Below are positions 35,470 to 46,882 of a DNA stretch of 64,000 bases, one piece after another. This DNA is from Voacanga thouarsii. Taxonomy: Eukaryota > Streptophyta > Magnoliopsida > Gentianales > Apocynaceae. The notes under the pieces are model-generated. The model did no database searches, had not been told where the DNA came from, and saw only the letters and a program-made list of their open reading frames with translations. The translations under genes were made by a program, and so were the position numbers. Location of the stretch: positions 1,302,001 through 1,366,000 of the forward strand of contig JANUWF010002285.1 in the NCBI GenBank assembly GCA_026120185.1. The letters are read 5' to 3'. Position 1 is the first letter of the stretch. The number at the start of each line of letters is the position of its first letter.

Positions 35470-38169
35470 AATTTTGTCCCGAAATTCAGATTCCATACCC
35501 TTGAGCATATCCGGATATTTCCGTCTTAACCATTCCTCGATTTCCCACGTCGCATCCTGCGCTCCATGATGATCCCAAAGTATTTCACCATAGGTATCTG
35601 CTTGCTCCGAAGAGTCTTAACACTCCACTCCAAAATCTTGACTGGTTTCTCCACATAACTCAGATTCAGTTGCAACTCCAAAGGTTCCTTATTAAGCACA
35701 TGACTTGGATCGGGGTTGTACTTATTTAGTTGAGACACATGGAAAACATCATGTATCCCAGTTAGTCTATCGGGTAGATCTAGTCTATAGGCGACCGGCC
35801 CAACCTTCTCTATTATCGGAAACGGTCCCAAATACCTAGGACTTAACTTTCCTCCCTTTGGCTGCCTCAGTATTCCTCTGCTAGGAGTCAGCTTCAAGAA
35901 CACACGATCACCCACTTGGAACTCCAGTTCCCTCATCCTATTATTTGCATAACTCTTTTGTTGGCTTTGTGCCGCTTTCAGTCTTTCTCGGATAACCCTA
36001 ACCTTGTCTGTCATCTCTTAAATACATACCTCACCAGTCTTCCTAACATGCCCCTTTTCTGTCCATCCCCAGTATACCGATACTTGATATTTTCGCCCGT
36101 ATAATGCTTCGTTCGGCGCCATCCCAATTGATACCTGATGACTGTTGTTATATGGCAATTCTACATGCGGTAAACACTCAATCCACTTGTCCCTAAAGTC
36201 TAAAATATACGCTCGAAGCATATCCTCCAGTATCTGAATAACTTTTTCGGATTGACCGTCGGTCTGCGGATGAGCAGAGGTGCTGAACTTCAACGTAGTA
36301 CCCAAAGACTCTTGAAACTTATTCCAGAATCTCGAAGTGAACCTGGGATCCCTATTTGATACGATGCTTGATGGTACACCATGCAACTTTACAATTTCTC
36401 GGGTATAAGTCTGTGCTAACTTTTCCATCGAGTCTTTTCCGTTTACCGGTATAAAACGCGTTGTCTTGGTTAGTCTATCTACTACCACCCAAACTACATC
36501 CTTGTGCGACTTGGTCATCGGAAGGCCAGTCACAAAATCCATAATCACCTCTTCCCATTTCCACTCAGGAATTAGTAAGGGTTGTAGTAAACCTGCAGAC
36601 TTCTTATGCTCCATCTTAACTTTCTGGCATGTCAGGCACGTTGACACATACTGAACCACATCTCTCTTCATTCCAGCCCACCAATATTTCTTCTTCAGGT
36701 CATGATACATAGTTACTTCCCCAGGGTGTATGGTATACTTGCTCCTATGAGCTTCGTCTAGTATCTTCTTCCTCAAATCTTGGATGTCAGGTACACATAT
36801 CCGGTCTCGAAAATACAGTACTTTTTTCTCGTCGGTCCGAAAATCCTTACCTCCTCTCCCAATCTCTTTTCCTTTGAACGCCTGAAACTCCACACTGTCC
36901 TGTTGGGCTGTTACAATTTCCTGCTCCAGATCGAGCTTCAGAGTCAAGTTACTTACACAGATCCTCCCTTCTCGAACTTCTGTTTCATGCTCCAGGATTT
37001 CCTGCACTGCCAGCACTTCCCAAATTCTCAAATGTGCTATCTTCACTTTACGACTCAAAGTGTCAGCTACCACATTTGTTTTGCCTAGATGGTAATTAAT
37101 AGGACACCTATACTCTTCTAAGAACTCCATCCATCTACGTTGCCGAAGATTTAAATCCTTCTGCGTGAAGATGTACTTCAAACTCTTATAGTCGGTGAAG
37201 ACTTCATTTTGCGCTTCGTACAGATAATGTCGCCACTTCTTCAAAGAAAATACTATGGCTGCCAGCTCCAAATCATGGGTCAGATAATTGACTTCATGCG
37301 GTTTCAGCTTCCTAGATGCATAAGCAATGACCTTACCATCCTGCATCAACACAGCCTCCAAACCTTCCTTGGATGCATCCGTGTAAAGTGCATAGGGCTT
37401 GTCAGCCTCGGGTAAACTCAGCACTGGCACTATAACCAATCTTCTTTTAAGTTCTTTGAAACTCTTCTCGCACTTCTCGCTCCAAGCAAAGGCAACATCC
37501 TTCTTGAGTAACCATGTCATCGGTGAAGCCAGAGTAGAGAAATTCTTAATGAAACGCCAAGAGTACCTAGCCGACCCAAGAAAACTTTGTATCTCAGTAA
37601 CATTCTCCGGTTGCTTCCAATTAGCTATGGCATCCACCTTGTCAGGGTCCACCTTGATCCCATCCTTGGATATCACATGGCCAAGGAAGGATATCGAGCT
37701 TAACCAAGACTCACATTTACTGAACTTAGCAAAGAGCTTGAATTCCCTCAACTTTTCCAAGACCAACTTTAAGTATTTTGCGTGATCCTCCGGATTCTTG
37801 GAGTAGATTAAGATATCGTCGATGAAGATAACCACAAACTTGTCCAGATATGGCTGGAAAACTCGATGCATCAAATCCATGAAAACTGTTGGTGCGTTAG
37901 TTACACCGAACGACATTACCATAAATTCGTAGTGGCCATACCGCGTGTTGAAAGCAGTCTTAGGAATGTCTTCCTCCTTAATCCTCACCTGGTAGTATCC
38001 TTGCCATAGGTCCAACTTTGAAAAGTAAGCTGCGCCTTGAAATTGATCAAACAACTCGTCGATCAAGGGTAGAGGGTACTTGTTCTTGATCGTTAAGTTG
38101 TTCAATCTCCGGTAATCGATGCATAATCTCCAAGTACCATCTTTCTTCTTAACAAACAATACCGATGCT
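35470..38169 (-). pseudogene. RT, RNase H, integrase and chromodomain of Gypsy-1
   Basis: A single frame from 38159 to 36018, a stop at 36015, then on to 35526. RT has [17 protein letters not shown], the palm box FIDDILIYS and [10 protein letters not shown]. RNase H has [13 protein letters not shown] and VADTLSRK. Integrase has the H-H-C-C zinc region ending CLTCQKVK and an apparently intact triad in [15 protein letters not shown] and GQSEKVIQ. Its C-terminal domain has VGDRVFLKLTP and YLGPFPIIEKVG. A chromodomain-like end (ILWDHHGAQDATWEIEEWL) is readable only after a frame change near 35590, so the tail is broken. The product copies the RNA genome into DNA and integrates it; chromodomains direct insertion to heterochromatin. 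Confidence 0.92.
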
Positions 38170-38933
38170 CCCTACGGCAACGTACTCGGTTGAATATATC
38201 CTTGCCTCACCAACTCTTCCAGTTGCTCCTTTAATTCTTTCAGTTTCGTCGGTGCCATCCGGTAGGGGGTTCTTGACACAGGTTCCTCTCCAGGGATCAA
38301 ATCCACGGTAAACTCAACTTCTTGCTTAGAGGGAAGAGAAGTGAGCTCAGCAGGGAAAACGTCTGGAAAGTCCTTTACCACCTCCGTACTCTCCAAGGTA
38401 CACTGGTCTTTGGGTTTGTTCAGAAGATACGCCAGATATCCTGCATATCCACTCCTAAGAAACTTTCGAGCCTTTGCACTAGCAATCAAGAATTTTAGTT
38501 CCTTTGCCCGCTTACCGTTAAATTTAATCACATCTCGCCCGGGTCTCACAAATTGCACTGTCTTGACCTTGCAGTCAACACGAGCTCCGTGCTTCGACAG
38601 CCAGTCCATGCCCAAGATCAGGTCATAATCCTCAATGGGCAGAATTATAAGATCTGCTTCCAGAATCTCTTTTCCTACCTCAACTTTGCAACTTTCTATT
38701 AACTTGCCTGCTTCTACCACTTTTCCTAAGGGTGAGCTTACTACTAAGGTATAGGGTAATTCCTTTCCTTCCCAACCCAGATGCGATGCACATACCTTAA
38801 TTACATAAGAGTGTGTGGATCCTGGATCTAACAAAACATTAACAAGATGGCCTTGGATAGAAAGGTTACCTTCAATCACTACAGCATCTGCTCCAATTTC
38901 TTCCCGGTTCAAGGCAAAGACCTTAGCCTTCAC
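38170..38933 (-). pseudogene. protease region of Gypsy-1
   Basis: In frame with RT, separated by one stop (TAG in place of the usual Trp, about 38167). The aspartic-protease core reads LLDPGSTHSYV where the family has DSG; Ser is replaced by Pro next to the catalytic Asp. Downstream ILGMDWLSKHGARVDC is well conserved. The end (TPYRMAPTKLKELKEQLEEL) is the usual PR-RT connection of gypsy elements. Confidence 0.9.
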
Positions 38934-40063
38934 TTAGGGTTTCTGACCTCCCCTTCCAACTGTTCCAGCAGCAGCATCTCGGTTGACTCCCATGGGCTAA
39001 GTCAGGGCCATCTGCCCTATCCTTAGAGGTTTAGGGTAGGCGTTTCTCAGATGCCCTGGGTTACTATAGTTGAAGCATCTTCTTACTCCCCCACTGGTCC
39101 AGCAGTTCCTCTCGGTGTGTCCCTGTTTTCCACAGAGTTGGCAACTAAGATTACCCTGCATCGGTCCTGACATAGGCACTCGAGGCTGCTTCTCCCGGTT
39201 TCCCCACTGCATAAGCCCAGCAGGTCGCTTGTTACTTGGAGGCCTCATTGGTGGTCAGGTCGGTTGGAATGGCCTACTCACTGGTCGGTACCGATCTTCG
39301 TTCTTTGTCCAGGAGGCTACGTCCACGGTGGCTGTGTAGGATGTCGACGGCGATGGAGCCAATGCCTTTCTTAGATCTGGCCTCAGCCCCTTCACAAACT
39401 GTCGGGTTCGCTTCTGCTCCGTGTCGACCAAACATCTGCAGTACTTGGACAACTGCGTAAACCGGGCTGCATACTGAGCAACTGTCATGCTACCTTGCTT
39501 GAGGGTTTGGAATTCATCCTTCTTCCTCTCAGCCACCCACCGGGGAATATACTCAGCTCGGAAAGCTTCGGTAAAATTATCCCATGTCCATTCCTACTTC
39601 TCCCTTTCCCAGTTACTCTGCACTCGTTGCCACCACGCCCGCGATGGTCCCCTCAGTCGAAAAGCAGCAAACTTTACCATCCTCTCTTCTGTGTACTGTA
39701 ATGTAGAAAAGATGTCCTCTATTTGTTCGATCCACTGCTTGGCCTTCTCGTCCTACTCCACCTCCCCCTGGAATGTGGGAGGTTGAAATTTTAGAACCGC
39801 TCCAGAGCCTCATCCTCTCCCCGTGGCGATCTCTTGGCCACCTTATCCACTCTCTCTATCAAATTCTGTAGGATCAAAGCCATCTTGTCAAAAGCCTGAC
39901 CCATAGTCACATCCCGAGATCTCTCAGAAGCTTCCCCTGGCTCCTACTGCAAGTGTTCCTCCACGTCAGGGGTGGAATGATGCATCCGCTCAAATTCTGG
40001 AGTCGACGACCCACTTTCCTGCACGGTTCTGCTATGAACAACTATCTTACGTCTTGGTGCCAT
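38934..40063 (-). pseudogene. gag of Gypsy-1
   Basis: The ATG at 40063 begins MAPRRKIVVHSRTV. A stop follows near 39945 and a frame change lies between about 39800 and 39540. The middle has the Retrotrans_gag signature (FRLRG...AWW, FxxAFRAEYIPRWV) and, at 39255-39536, FQTLKQGSMTVAQYAARFTQ and FVKGLRPDLRKAL. Zinc knuckles at 38997-39248: CQLCGKQGHTERNC is complete; the second, CFNYSNPGHLRNAYP, is damaged. Single stops at about 39252, 38994 and 38934 interrupt an otherwise continuous gag-pol frame. Confidence 0.9.
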
Positions 40064-40393
40064 CTTTGATCACATTCACTCAAAGTCAGATAGTTACCAA
40101 GGGGAAAATGTATGCTCAGGTGCATGATTAGTTAATAATGATATCTACTTATTTCAAAAGAAATTTTGATGATAATATATAGGGAAAAACCAAGTAATAA
40201 ATAAAACTCAAGCTTTTCATAAAGAATCATACTTTCATGAAGAAGGGGTTATCACATGCGATACCCTTTTATTTGATAAAATAATCGAGCCCTACAAGCA
40301 GCATGCTTCTTTAAAAAGAATCAATGAACAAAAGAATGCAAATCCCAAAAGAGAGAGAAAATGCCACTAGTCCTCTATACTCTACTCGCCGCT

Positions 40394-42727
40394 TTAGTAA
40401 GCAGAGGCATCTAGATAGTCAGAGGCTGGTTCCACAAGCCACCCCACGGAGCTATCAGGTTTTCCTACATAATCCCTCACAAAACTAATCGAATCCGCAC
40501 TCCTACTTAGCTGACCTAAATCAACCCCATTGCCCCTCTTGGCCCTCATAGCGATCTCATAAAACTCATCCAAAGCTAGCTTAATCACACTCTTAGGTGC
40601 GGGCTGTTGGGGATATGCCCTAGAGTCAATTTGTACTTATACAATTTTCATTATGTTTTATATAATAATATGAGGCTTTCCTTTCCTTGAATAGTGAGTT
40701 TTGTTTTATTGGTCATCAAGTACGTGACTTGATAGTAAAACCCTACAATGAATACAATGACTATTCTAAAACTGTCCTTGATCGATTATTATTATTGGAA
40801 TAATAATAAATTAAGATTAGTATGTTTGTGACTTGATGGCTATGTTTTACTGGCCATGGATATTTGTGATATCGAGTCAAGACATAAATAAATGTTAGAG
40901 AATATTGTATTGGACATGACCCACTGTGAGAGTACTTCATGGAATATGTCATAAGTACTTTCTAGCCATAATAATATTGAAAGTCCTTCGACCTAAATTC
41001 ATCATAGTTTCTTACTTGATAAATTCTATATTTTGACATTGTCTAAAGTTGTCTTTAACCAGATAATAAATTAGACTACTGTTGGATATAGAATAAATCA
41101 AGGAGAGGAATATGATTGATTGTGAAGGAATTTGTCCCTCTCAGTTATGGGAGAGATATCCATGGGCCCCTTTATAAGTTAGACTGTTAAAAATGCATGG
41201 CCGTGCTCAAATATATCAATCTAAGATATTGATATCATTTGTTTGAATAGTTTACTATGAAATCAAGAAATAATTGATTAAGCTTAATAAGGATGACATG
41301 CTCCGTGCCTTATGCTTAATCTGGATATCGTGTGACAAAAGGACTAAATATAAAATTATGGTTTGGTTCAAAGAGATCACCGATCTTCATTTAACCTGGA
41401 TAGTTATAATGTTTTGCTAGAAATCGCTTATAACTTGTGGGCCATTTAAATATGATTTAGGCATATTGCCAGTGTTAAATGAACCTATAGGGTCACACAA
41501 TAAGCGAACTTGTTAGGTTATTTTTCCTGGTGACCAGGTTCGATGAATCTGGATGATATCCAGATTATAAGAATCTGACTCGGTAAAATAATTAGTTAAA
41601 TTACCGAGATAATGGCAGAATCTTATCATATCAGTTTTAATTTAATTTGAATTTAAATTAGAATATGATAAGATATTATTGGGGTTGGACTCTAAGAGGT
41701 TCGAGGGTTTTTAAGAAAACCCTAGTCGTCTTTTCAATAGTCCAATTTTTCGGTTGAGAACATTCGTGCCATTCGCTACCAGAGAAAAAAAAAAAAAACC
41801 TCTCAAACCCTAGGCGCTAACACTCCCCGGGTATCGAGTGAGTTCGCGGTGTGTATCTGATAGAGGACGTTCGCATACTGCAGCGTCTGGTGATTGTTCG
41901 GGTTGAACGTACAACAGCGCAACCAGAATCGAAGGATTTTGATTACAGCAACCAGAGGTAATTCTTAAAGCTTAGATCTTCTTAATCGTTTACTTGGGTC
42001 CTCGAGAGGGATTCGTAGATGTTTTCCGCGTTTAGGAGTCCACGAATCCCAACACGGGCCTCTCATCCTCTGAGTCATATAAGTCAAACAATCCCTCTCT
42101 CCTTAGCTTAGCATCTACTCCTAGTCCGTATCGAAATCCGCTCCTCTTAGGACTCTCTTCTAGCTTCCCTTTTCCCTTATCCTCCATTCTTAAAACAGGC
42201 TGCCTAAGTTCCTTCACTGCCGGGGTAACTCCATCCCTCAGTCTATGTCCCTCATCACTGGACTCCTTGAGGTCATAGTAAGCAGGAGTCCTATCAAACT
42301 CACCTATCTGCGGGGTCCGGGGAGCCTCCCTCGCTACCTCATCCTCCTCCTCTATCCCATCCATCTCTCATTCGCTCTCATCATCACCCTCATCCCCAAG
42401 CTCGTTTGCCTCTCCTTCACTCAGCTCAGCCATATCCTCCTCTTCCTCGCCTTCACTAACAAGCTTAACTACCTCGCCCTCATCATCCCCATCGTACTCT
42501 TCTATGCCTCCATCAACCTCCATCTCTGCCTCAACTATTGGGTCATTTAGCATAGGTGGCTCATGCACCATCTCATCCAACCAACCTCTCTTAGGCTCTG
42601 TCTCCGAATCAGATAAGGGTGGTTCTGCTACGGGTAGTGGGGTAGGTGGATTCCCGCAACTAGCGGGCCAGTCTCTGACGGCCGATGAAACTCTCTTGAC
42701 TATCCTATAAACAAAACGCACAGATTA
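40394..42727 (-). pseudogene. extra ORF between PBS and gag of Gypsy-1 (split by solo LTR)
   Basis: A sense ORF in the leader of Gypsy-1, about 330 bases upstream of gag and on the same strand. It reads 42721-42060, is interrupted by the solo LTR 40605-42054, and resumes in the same frame at 40604 down to a TAA at 40394. With one cgggc copy removed, the frame is continuous over 291 codons apart from one TGA at about 42367. The first 120 residues are Pro-rich, then strongly acidic (runs of Asp and Glu between about 42365 and 42540). The C-terminal 70 residues have mixed composition (KSVIKLALDEFYEIAMRAKR; DYVGKPDSSVGWLVEPASDY). No ATG opens it on the left: an in-frame TAA lies at about 42725, and a plausible splice acceptor (ttttgtttatag/GATAG, about 42705) lies just after it, so the start may come from splicing. 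I know no domain for it. Role unknown. Confidence 0.7.
40605..42054 (+). mobile_element. solo LTR of the Copia-4 family
   Basis: 1450 bp, starting TGTTGGGGATATGCCC and ending cgaatcccaaca, with a perfect 5-bp target duplication cgggc (40600-40604 and 42055-42059). It pairs throughout with 56682-58201. It splits the extra ORF of Gypsy-1, so it is the youngest layer of the nest. No coding sequence. Confidence 0.95.
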
Positions 42728-42784
42728 GAACCAGAACAAAGTACTTAAGGAATAAAAATCCAGCAAATCAAATAATTACCTAAA

Positions 42785-42803
42785 CCTAGGCTCTGATACC
42801 ACT
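42785..42803 (-). promoter_or_regulatory. primer-binding site of Gypsy-1
   Basis: Minus strand agtggtatcagagcctagg directly after the LTR end, perfectly matching the initiator-Met tRNA type tggtatcagagc. Confidence 0.92.
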
Positions 42804-45800
42804 TGTAACACCCCCTACTACGTACCCTAAAAAGGGCGGGGATGTCGCCTCGTCCCGAGGACAAGAGGTCTTTGAAACGAGGTACATAATATAAAGGCAA
42901 ACCCAAGAAAACAAACTTAGATAAATAAAGGAAAACTCTTGTTACATCAGGCTCAAAACTAGAGCAAAACTAAATAAAAGCTATCATTTGATCCAGAAGC
43001 ATAAAATAACAATTGTCTCTCAAAACATAAAGGAAAATAACAAAAGCTTAAACTATTTCATATCTCGCCTGCTCAGCATAATTAAGCTCCTAAAAACATG
43101 ATATAAAACAGTGTGAGATTAAATCACAGTAAGTCCTGTGTATGCACATGGTACTTTGAACAGTTTGTGTATGCATAGTGAAAACATTTGCAGAAATATT
43201 TGGCAAGTCATAAATAATTTTCCTTTTTCAAGGAGTGGAGTTTTCTCATTGTCACACTTTGAATAGAATAAATCATTCACTTGAATAAAACAGTCATGGC
43301 GCCACACTTTGAGCCCCATGATAAGGAAATAGCCAAGGCACCACACTTTGTGCACTTTGCTAGGATCAGATTACCACACTTTGGGCGTTCTGATCAAAGG
43401 TGAGTGTACAGCCCACCAGGTGAGATACTCCTGCATCTCTACACCCAACAAAACCATCCGGGTGTCCATGCTGGGAAAATAAATAATACCTTACCAGGTA
43501 CAAATGCTAGTTCAGACCGACCTGACTAACTAACACTGTCGCCTTTTCAAGTGGAGCTTATCTTCTGGAGGTGGCTGCCTGCTAGAAGACTCACTCATGC
43601 CCTCCAAGACTAGTATTGTTAGCCTACCCTTATTGAGTACTCAACGAACATATCCGTCAATTCCAGATTCACAATAATAAGTTCATACTTTGGCTTTGTA
43701 AAATGTGGTTTTCTTGAAAAAGGAGTTGTCTAAAATGTTTAAGAGAGAGAACGGTTTTTGATAAAGGCATTAGGTTGACAAAAGCATTTAGAGCATAAAC
43801 TTCCACGTTTAAAACCCAAATAATCATAGATCAACAATAGCTTTTCAAAGCTTTACAACATTTGACTTACCACCACATACATTTAACAAAAGAGTTTATG
43901 TAAGGACTTACTTGATATGCCTCAGATAAACAAGATAAAATCACAACTTGCTTCCTTCAAAAACCCTCCTGATCTAGAATCACATAATATCATGATCAGG
44001 GTCTCAATCGACTTAAGCATGCATGAAACTCATTTATTCCCATAACAAATCATGATCCATTATCTAAATTCAAATAAATCATTTAATCCTCAAAGTACAT
44101 ACACCATGACCATATATCTATCAAAGACATGAATAATATATCAAAAAGGTCTCGACTTAACCATCAAGATTCACATCCATCATTATCACAATAAAACATA
44201 ACATTGCTATCCAACGAATATGCTTGACACAATACTCATCTCAAAATATTCATTCATCCCACCAAAACCCATTCATCATGCTAATATACTCCTATAGACA
44301 TCATCAATCATATTAAACCTTTATTTCGACATCAAGGGTAAGAATTCCCTTACCTTACAACTACCGGATTAACAATGTCTCGATGCTCCTATAGTTATCG
44401 TCTCGAGTTCATTTGAGAAGGAGAGAAAGCTGTCTTCTTTACTTCCTTTTGATCAAAAATTGAGAAAGAAAACGAATTCAGTCTCTATGCGGCGTGATTC
44501 AAGGGAAAGAAAAGATAAGAACCAATGGAGAAAAGGAATTGAGAGGTTAAGTGGTCTTTTGCTTACCTTAAGGAGTGCTTGGTTTCTTGGCCTAGGATTG
44601 CTCTTGAGTTTTCAAAAATTGCAGAGGAGATTTGCTGAAATTTTTCATGTAGTTAGGTTGGAATAGGTGACTGCTGTGGTTTAGGGTTAGAAGAGTTTAA
44701 TTTAGGGTTAGAAGGTGATGCTAAGAAGGACTCCTAATGGCTCTAGGTTTCTTTGGTAGCAATGGCGAAAAACTGCAGCTTGCTGCACTTTTGTTGCTTC
44801 CGAAATTGAGAGGAGTTGAGAGCAGAAAAATAGTTTGAAGTTGTTCTCCTAAGCTGGCTGAAAACTGCACTAGGGAAGGGTTGTATGTGTTCAGGTTTTT
44901 GGCCGAAACAAGGAAGAGTTTGTGTGGTTTTTGACCACCAAAATTCTATGCGAAATCTATGAGCAAAAGAGAGGATTTCCTGGACTGTTTTGGCTGCTAT
45001 TCTGTCCACAATTCAGAGTGGGAATAATGAGTGCTTTAGGCGTTGTACTTGACCAATTCAATAAGGAGTTTTATTAGGGTTTGAAGTGCAGAATTTTGTG
45101 TATTGCATTGAGCAAAGCTGGCCGAAATTCCTGTGCACAAGCTGGCCGAAATTCTAGGAATTTTAGTGGATAAAAATGTGATTTTGTGTAGCTAAAGTAA
45201 TCTGGTTTGGTGAGAGGTGTTCTAGGTGCTTTGAGCTAGGTTTAGAAGAGTTTTATTGCCCTTAGGATTGCAGAATTTTCGTGCAGCTTGTGCATGCACA
45301 AGGCTGACCGAAAATTGCAAGATAAGAGGAATACAAATCTACTTTGTTTAGGATTTAGATAAAGCCTGATTTGCAAGAGGATTTAGGATAAGATTTCCTA
45401 GTATTGGAAGAGTTTGTGTTGTGCTAGAACTTCTTCAAAGGTGGCGGCACTAAGCTTGAAAAATTTCTAGATTTTCAGCTAAGATTCCATGATCAAAATC
45501 ACCAAGATATTTAACTAGAAAAATAACAATTTAATTCCAGCTATCAATTATAAAATTTGATAAATTACAATCAAGCTAAAATTTAATTACTCTAGCTAGA
45601 ATTTTTGAAAATAAAAAAGGGTAAAATCTGAAAATAAAATTAATCTTTATCATTTTCAAAAGTCCTTGAATTTAGGAGATAATTATGGAGACTTATCTCC
45701 TAAGATGATTGTGCTGAAAATTAAAAAAGGAAAGTTGGGATTTTTGGCCAAGCATGAGGAAATCTAGGTAAAGAATTCAAAAAGAAAAGCTAGGATTCGC

Positions 45801-46134
45801 AAGAGGTAAGATTTGAACTCGGGTCACCAAAGGATAATCACCAAACCTAACCGCTATTCCAAATCAACTCCGATGATAATATTTCTGTAAGAAATTCTTT
45901 TCACCCTAATTCTCATCCCTCCATCTCCTCTACCAAATCTCACCTAAAGAAAATTTTCAATTAATGCAACAACACAATTATTTTCCCATCAAATAAATCA
46001 AATGCAAGAGCAACCTTGAAAATCAAATGCACCCATGCAAGAATAATTTTAAGATAACACATGAAATGCAAAATGCTGTGCAATGCATGACTTTTCCCCC
46101 ATAGGTCAAAGGTGGTTTTGCGCGGGGTATTACA
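42804..46134 (-). repeat. 5' LTR of Gypsy-1
   Basis: 3331 bp, partner of 32093-35451. Carries the tRNA-like module at 45810-45861: A-box CCGCTATTCCA reversed and B-box GTTCAAATC, a full consensus match. Confidence 0.93.
45810..45861 (-). other. tRNA-like A-box/B-box module in the Gypsy-1 5' LTR
   Basis: Same layout as in the partner LTR: TGGAATAGCGG, 32 bases, GTTCAAATC. The B-box has G to A at the fifth base and still fits the consensus. Confidence 0.6.
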
Positions 46135-46834
46135 AAAGTACTGTCCTAAGTCTTAAAACGAAAAGGACAGGATGAGTAGGATTCCCTATGCTTCGGCTGT
46201 GGGAAGTTTCATGTACGCCATGCTGTGTATTAGGCCAGATATCTATTTTTTCGTAGACTTAATTAGCAGATATTAGTTAAATCCTAGAGAGGTTCATTGA
46301 TAAGCTGTAAAGCATATTCTCAAGTACCTCAAGGGAATGAGAGATCATATGCTGGTTTATAGGGTTGATAACTTGGTTCCTATAGGATACAAAGATTCAG
46401 ACTTCCAGGCAGATAAGAATGAGAGAAAATCCACTAGTGGATATGTCTTCACCTTGTCTGGTGGGGCTATTTTATGGAGGAGTATTAAGCAAGCTTGCAT
46501 TGCTGACTCAACCATGGAAACTGAGTATGTGGTAGCTTCAGAGGCATCCAAGGACGCAGTCTGGCTTTTGAAGTTCCTTTCAGAACTTGGAGTCATGCTA
46601 CAGATGGACAATCCAATTGAACTGTATTGCAACAACACTGGCACAACCTCGCAATCTAAAGAACCTAGGAACTACAAGAAAGGGAAGCACATAGACAGGA
46701 AATACTACCTAATATGGGATTTTATTCAAAGAAGAGAAATTGTGGTGGAACAAATAGCCTCAAAGAATAATCTAGTATATCTATTCACTAAGCTTTTGGT
46801 TGAGAGAGTCTTTGAAAGATATTTAATGCCATAG
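46135..46834 (+). pseudogene. RT end and RNase H of Copia-2
   Basis: Continues Copia-2 pol after Gypsy-1. With one target-duplication copy removed, the frame reads SSKYCPKS, a stop, then RIPYASAVGSFMYAMLC and RPDI. RNase H at 46337-46834 is intact in frame: KDSDFQADKNERKSTSGYVF, the ADSTMETEY box, LYCNNTGTTSQSKEPRNYKK (the family usually has LYCDN, so an active-site Asp is Asn) and a C-terminal LFTKLLVERVFERYL with a natural stop at 46834. Confidence 0.9.
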
Positions 46835-46868
46835 AGGTGGGCACCTATGGACTTATGTAGTCTTAGAG

Positions 46869-46882
46869 TGTAAGTAGGAGAT
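46869..46882 (+). promoter_or_regulatory. polypurine tract of Copia-2
   Basis: gtaagtaggagatta region directly before the 3' LTR, comparable to aagtgagagat of Copia-3. Confidence 0.65.

Larger units (their letters stand above)
32093..46134 (-). mobile_element. Gypsy-1, minus-strand chromovirus (Tekay/Del-type)
   Basis: 14.0 kb including a 1.45-kb solo LTR. LTRs of about 3.35 kb (32093-35451 and 42804-46134) with ends TGTAATACCCC...GGTGTTACA on the minus strand. Target duplication aaagg/aaagt (32088-32092 and 46135-46139, one mismatch) inside the RT/RNase H of Copia-2. Minus-strand order: 5' LTR, PBS, an extra ORF, gag, protease, RT, RNase H, integrase, chromodomain relic, polypurine tract, 3' LTR. 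RT before integrase makes it Ty3/gypsy; the chromodomain and very long LTRs suggest the Tekay/Del lineage. Five isolated in-frame stops in one long frame make it the best-preserved element here. Confidence 0.93.

Noticed and set aside
38341..39786. Plus-strand open frames opposite Gypsy-1 gag-pol
   Set aside because: They mirror the conserved minus-strand gag and protease frames and have no motifs of their own.
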